From Pseudobdellovibrionaceae bacterium (GTDB lineage Bacteria > Bdellovibrionota > Bdellovibrionia > Bdellovibrionales > Bdellovibrionaceae): a stretch of DNA of 11,766 nucleotides. The notes beneath the pieces are model-generated. The model did no database searches. It was not told the origin of the DNA and saw only the letters and a list, made by a program, of their open reading frames with translations. Where the stretch lies: NCBI GenBank assembly GCA_014376325.1, contig JACMRP010000009.1, positions 1-11,766 on the forward strand. Direction: 5' to 3'. Positions 9,401 through 11,766 of this stretch are shown here, piece by piece (the stretch's first letter is position 1; every line of letters starts with the position of its first letter). Both the position numbers and the translations under genes were made by a program.

Positions 9401-11318
9401 CCTCGTGACCCATAACTCCGGCAGCGGTCGGCTTCAACTTGCCGATAGTCCAAACGCCGTAGCCCAATGCGTTCTGAACACGGAAAGGAACTTTACCGAC
9501 AAATGTTTCATTAGTGGATCCGTCATTTAATTTGAAAGAGACGCGCTCTTTCAAACGTGCGGTATTCTGCGAAGACGCTGTTCCGTTGTAATCAGAAAGA
9601 TTATAGGAATTGATGCAATCTTCTTTTAGTCCAACCGAGTAGTTGTAACTAAAGTTAAGAACGCCTTTATCTAATTTCATATCTACGTCCGTAACGTTCG
9701 CATCGCCGATAGATTTGATGCAAGCCTCTTGGATCGTCTCGTACGGAGAATTATCTGCGGTCAGAGTATTTTTAGTCCAATCGATATCGATGTATTCTGC
9801 GTCTTGACGTGAAGCTTTCACCAAACGTGGAGCAGAGTACTTCGCGCCAGAAGCATCCTTGAATTCGCGTTTTAAATAAGTTACCGGCAAAGACATGATT
9901 TCTTCGTAAGAATAATCGTTAGATCCAGCTTTGAAGGCGACGATCTTATCGGCTTTACGGACCACAACGCGATTTTCTTGTAGGTCAAACTTTACGATCG
10001 TTAAGTTTCCTGCGAAGCCGGGCTCGAACGGAAGAGTCTCTGGAGCGTCCTCAAGTGTGCGTTTGAAAAAGAACTCTTTATCTTTGATGTCCGCAACACG
10101 CACCGAAGTTCGCGGATCTAATTCGTTATTGCTTTCAACTTTTTTAGCTTGAACGTCTTCCGCAATTTGCACAAGGCCAACGGCTTCGCCGGCACGGACA
10201 GTCTTGAATTGGACTTTTGAATCCTTATTGCCTTCGTAGTCAACCAAAGCAGTTTCTGGTTTTACGTACTTAACAGGGACATCGTAACGCAACACCAAGA
10301 TGCAATCTTTTTGAGAAGCTGCTGGCAGCGTTTTAACGATGTCGGCGCTGCAACGTCGAACGTTGGCGTCAACGGATCCGGTTTTAAGTTGTTCAGACTG
10401 TGAATCGGTCAGGACGGTTTTACCAATTTGTCCGATTTCGAAGACGTGAAGAGTATCCACGTCTAACAAGGTCAAGACACGTGTTTCGTTTGAAAGGTTC
10501 ACCGGAATTTTGAAGTCGTTGTTCAAAGTTTCGGCGCTCATCACTTTGTTATTGATACGGTCCATGACGAAAGTGCGATCTAGATCGCCCTTAAAAGCGG
10601 GATCGATCCCGACCGGCAGACGGTCTGCAGCCTTGATCGCGATTTGTATGTGACTTGCTTCGGCCCAGTCGGTTGGTCGCAGACGCAATACGGAAGTTTC
10701 TTCTTTGTATTCATTTTTAGTTTTTTGCAATACGCCGAATGCCGCCACTTTGTATTTAAAGATCGGCACCATCAACGTGCCGGATTTCTGCGCCAATAAA
10801 TTTATCTTGCTAGCGCGGATTTTTAACAAAGCCGCCATCAGTTTTTTTGATTGCGCTTGATCGCTTGTCTTCTGCAGCTGCTTTTGAAGCGAAACTTCTT
10901 CTTTAACTTCAACGAGACCTTTTTCAATTGCCGTTAGTTCTGACGGATCACTCACGATTTTATAAGCCGTCACGAACTGTCTGTCGACAGAAAGGGCGAT
11001 TGGGTAATTGCGATTTGCTGCGCCAGAAATCTCTAGGCCCCGGAACATAAATTTTAATCTTGCAGGTACATTGACCTCTGACAAAGCGACAATGCCTTTT
11101 TCGGCGGTGGCTTTAGCAGAGTCGCCCAGTGAAAGTTGCGACATTTGGTCATCGGTTTTTACCGTGGCCGTATCCGTTTCAATCTCGGAGATTGCAAACA
11201 TGGTTTCTTGAGCATCTTCCGGCAGCTCGGCATCGCGACTTTTCGTACACGAAGTCACGAAAAGAGACAGGGCGAGCATGGTCAGGACCGCTTTTGAACT
11301 ATATGTCTGTTGCTTCAT
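6468..11318 (-). CDS. Giant lipoprotein zinc metalloprotease (metzincin, DUF5117/DUF4953-like)
   Basis: Probable zinc endopeptidase anchored by lipid in the envelope. The N-terminus has a basic start, a hydrophobic segment and lipobox V-T-S-C with C24 as the lipidated residue; Thr at +2 favours the outer membrane. The active site is a full metzincin signature HEMGHSQGLTH (H977, E978, H981, H987), then HNFIGS, and a Met-turn S-I-M-D-Y at M1014. Upstream YIETIKEVVNGWD (W690) and GFNPRSG (751-757), and downstream YDIHALRASHLGL, match the layout I remember for zinc-dependent metalloproteases with DUF5117/DUF4953 domains. Those are usually under about 1000 residues; this is 1616, with ~690 residues before the recognisable part and a helical C-terminus of several hundred. 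An Ala/Lys-rich segment (~785-862) interrupts the catalytic region. Six mature-chain cysteines fall in three close pairs (323/339, 533/568, 1092/1103), with C946 alone. The ATG is supported by GGAG 5-6 bases upstream. The substrate is unknown; prey, matrix or self proteins are possible. Confidence 0.82.
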   Translation of the reverse strand: MKQQTYSSKAVLTMLALSLFVTSCTKSRDAELPEDAQETMFAISEIETDTATVKTDDQMSQLSLGDSAKATAEKGIVALSEVNVPARLKFMFRGLEISGAANRNYPIALSVDRQFVTAYKIVSDPSELTAIEKGLVEVKEEVSLQKQLQKTSDQAQSKKLMAALLKIRASKINLLAQKSGTLMVPIFKYKVAAFGVLQKTKNEYKEETSVLRLRPTDWAEASHIQIAIKAADRLPVGIDPAFKGDLDRTFVMDRINNKVMSAETLNNDFKIPVNLSNETRVLTLLDVDTLHVFEIGQIGKTVLTDSQSEQLKTGSVDANVRRCSADIVKTLPAASQKDCILVLRYDVPVKYVKPETALVDYEGNKDSKVQFKTVRAGEAVGLVQIAEDVQAKKVESNNELDPRTSVRVADIKDKEFFFKRTLEDAPETLPFEPGFAGNLTIVKFDLQENRVVVRKADKIVAFKAGSNDYSYEEIMSLPVTYLKREFKDASGAKYSAPRLVKASRQDAEYIDIDWTKNTLTADNSPYETIQEACIKSIGDANVTDVDMKLDKGVLNFSYNYSVGLKEDCINSYNLSDYNGTASSQNTARLKERVSFKLNDGSTNETFVGKVPFRVQNALGYGVWTIGKLKPTAAGVMGHEGEEESIAVVQDFRNNRVLKYVVTGLENRQNEIDPEIRKMYIETIKEVVNGWDLAYRQVFKGTAFDRTGRYLEVEIAGENGVEAHVGDLDKNIIHFENKVNIFSGGLGVSQVGFNPRSGIVVADSLIIFAGNLQAYIANGQTAMRRAQLWNDEKAVKRTKALEALAASGAAKAAVDTSAKVKEKVADLVAGAAAARKTNLPNKAISFAKARLEAAVQQRRAVGDNDLFKYASPEKMRGAWIDKALRKVTANPSMSNTQIQAIVASEMLAEGTLSGKLSAKEQSQLGRLVRKGKMDSIVNARMKSSPGCMLAMDETLPRTFIKKSFKEALKSMLYFDLAHEMGHSQGLTHNFIGSYDKSNFSNEDGSKSNRNYSSIMDYFANGQFSWDGLGTYDIHALRASHLGLLEAKPSDLNATNRTPKFVSINDIKNNFAKAGWNNFNKVQIANVLKPYKYCTDIHLGYEPNCDRFDTGTTAAEIVDQLISDYDSSYINLHYAWDRTEFGAHSEANAYATSVRTMVKMRQFLDELFYIAVTKKGTQEDVGDLAQASFKAYIFLQQVIRTPDAGSVFMSDERFLAVPYTYKETAADGTPTGKEINDVEIVEKRALQRIENRPDRLDTIGIESDKVIALNILTLKGLPYAKYESSNIEFSYLDFEKYFMQLTPQTSLYVATATGMLMNDLKPTFTNAHAVLQPIDNANAEVSSEMRAYSGIYSILGLQATTLRDQDNFANLFKVGSSVGILPGDRISLSQLGVSEDSKVKINYWPLDNATAANDIMQKAAKKSVFIKKIADLTPIFEKLITAQVTSIFAAGAKDAAGISKAGEELRIAKESVLKALNDMNTKGEIVSEAVVKANPNQAMDQQVERLLAYNEEIIKSSITLTIKPELAKDLVPGMSSQSKDIANAMPLFAFDQKLLAATMTKLGAQFEKVESMKALKDIGASTSALVDEGNLEFSYGLIMKNIEFLGKLTNMTNPEYNR

Positions 11319-11323
11319 ATAAA

Positions 11324-11329
11324 TCTCCG
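11324..11329 (-). promoter_or_regulatory. Ribosome-binding site of the metalloprotease gene
   Basis: On the minus strand CGGAGA precedes the ATG at 11318 with a 5-base spacer (TTTAT). This fixes the start and places the signal peptide correctly. It falls in the 17-base gap after the barrel gene's stop codon, as expected for the second gene of an operon. No separate promoter fits in that gap. Confidence 0.8.
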
Positions 11330-11335
11330 TTATTC

Positions 11336-11766
11336 CTAGTAGCGAATACCTATTTTTGCGTAAACTAAAGAACTTCTCTCATCAATCAGTCGAACGTTTG
11401 AATCTGTTGCATTGGCGCGGAACACGGATCCGCTGTTTGTGTGCCCAAGAGCTAGGGAATAATGTTTTGCGAGCATAACGCTCAGTTCTTCTGCGTGTTC
11501 GAAACTTTCTCTATTCGTTCCGAGGTAGCTCCAGGCGTTGATGTGGTGGAATTCAACGTCGAGCGCGAACTGTTCGTACGCGTATCCAGAGTAGATCGAC
11601 TGACGTGAACTGTATTTGTTATTCAAGCTTCCATCGAGAGCCGTTTCGTAACGGTGAAAATTTTGATTAAAGCTAAGTCCGGTTTTAATGTAAAAACCCT
11701 TCATCAACAAACGCTCTTGAATTCCGACCGTCATCGAAACGCCGGCGGCGGCTTCTAAATTTCGGA
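11336..11766 (-). CDS. Outer-membrane beta-barrel protein, unrecognised family (C-terminal part; 5' end outside window)
   Basis: The frame is open to the right edge, so only the last ~143 residues are visible; an ATG at 11734 is in frame but probably internal, because coding-like sequence continues upstream of it. The segment consists of alternating-residue strands rich in Tyr, Phe and His with polar turns (GFYIKTGLSFNQNFHRYE, SIYSGYAYEQFALDVEFHH, SVMLAKHYSLALGHT). It ends in YAKIGIRY, a last strand with terminal aromatic residue like the beta-signal read by the BAM assembly machine. I do not recognise the family and see no enzyme motif. The metalloprotease lipoprotein starts 17 bases downstream on the same strand, so the two are probably co-transcribed from a promoter outside the window. 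The barrel could be an anchor, exporter or partner for the protease, or only a genetic neighbour. Confidence 0.7.
   Translation of the reverse strand, partial: RNLEAAAGVSMTVGIQERLLMKGFYIKTGLSFNQNFHRYETALDGSLNNKYSSRQSIYSGYAYEQFALDVEFHHINAWSYLGTNRESFEHAEELSVMLAKHYSLALGHTNSGSVFRANATDSNVRLIDERSSLVYAKIGIRY

Noticed and set aside
9150..9530. 126-residue open frame on the plus strand
   Set aside because: It lies wholly inside the metalloprotease gene on the other strand, lacks a plausible ribosome-binding site and shows no domain; it is a shadow of a well-supported gene.
11129..11368. Open frame on the plus strand across the protease start and the barrel 3' end
   Set aside because: It is antisense to a convincing lipoprotein signal peptide, a clear ribosome-binding site and the barrel C-terminus, and its translation has no protein-like pattern.
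11336..11734. ATG at 11734 as the real start of the right-edge barrel gene
   Set aside because: The same frame stays open to the window edge with protein-like sequence (NLEAAAGVS), no ribosome-binding site precedes the ATG, and the product would lack a signal peptide.
1..11766. tRNA or rRNA genes, CRISPR arrays, insertion sequences or phage attachment sites
   Set aside because: Almost every base is inside five well-supported genes; the three gaps are 20, 52 and 17 bases, and I saw no regularly spaced repeats, transposase motifs or tRNA-like folds.

Overview
The window looks like chromosomal DNA of a Gram-negative, protein-secreting bacterium, most probably a Bdellovibrio-like member of the Bdellovibrionota. 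The reasons are a moderate base composition, an AddAB-type recombination nuclease in place of RecBCD, two outer-membrane beta-barrel proteins, and a giant lipoprotein metalloprotease of the kind predatory bacteria carry. The taxonomic call is inference, because no marker gene is present. Gene density is very high: five genes, two of them cut by the window edges, and no gap longer than about 50 bases.

Left half, plus strand (1-6446). The 3' end of an outer-membrane beta-barrel gene is followed after 20 bases by addB and then, with a 25-base overlap, by addA. AddB is a helicase-like scaffold without an ATP site, ending in a PD-(D/E)XK nuclease with a four-cysteine iron-sulfur clasp. AddA is a complete UvrD/Rep-type superfamily 1 helicase with its own RecB-type nuclease domain. 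Together they should form a two-nuclease machine that resects double-strand breaks and prepares 3' tails for RecA. A perfect 7-bp hairpin sits on the addB start codon and may set how much addAB is made relative to the upstream gene. The unit ends at a strong, symmetrical hairpin terminator.

Right half, minus strand (11766-6421). A second beta-barrel gene enters from the right edge and is followed 17 bases later by a 1616-residue lipoprotein. This lipoprotein has a complete metzincin zinc site (HEMGHSQGLTH plus an S-I-M-D-Y Met-turn) in a framework recalling the DUF5117/DUF4953 zinc-dependent metalloproteases. It is far longer than those relatives usually are and has an alanine/lysine-rich helical insertion before the active site. 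The two genes are probably co-transcribed and their products probably meet at the outer membrane. They converge on addA and share its bidirectional terminator.

I see no RNA genes, mobile elements, CRISPR arrays or attachment sites. The most interesting items are the oversized metalloprotease with its barrel neighbour, and the hairpin enclosing the addB start codon.
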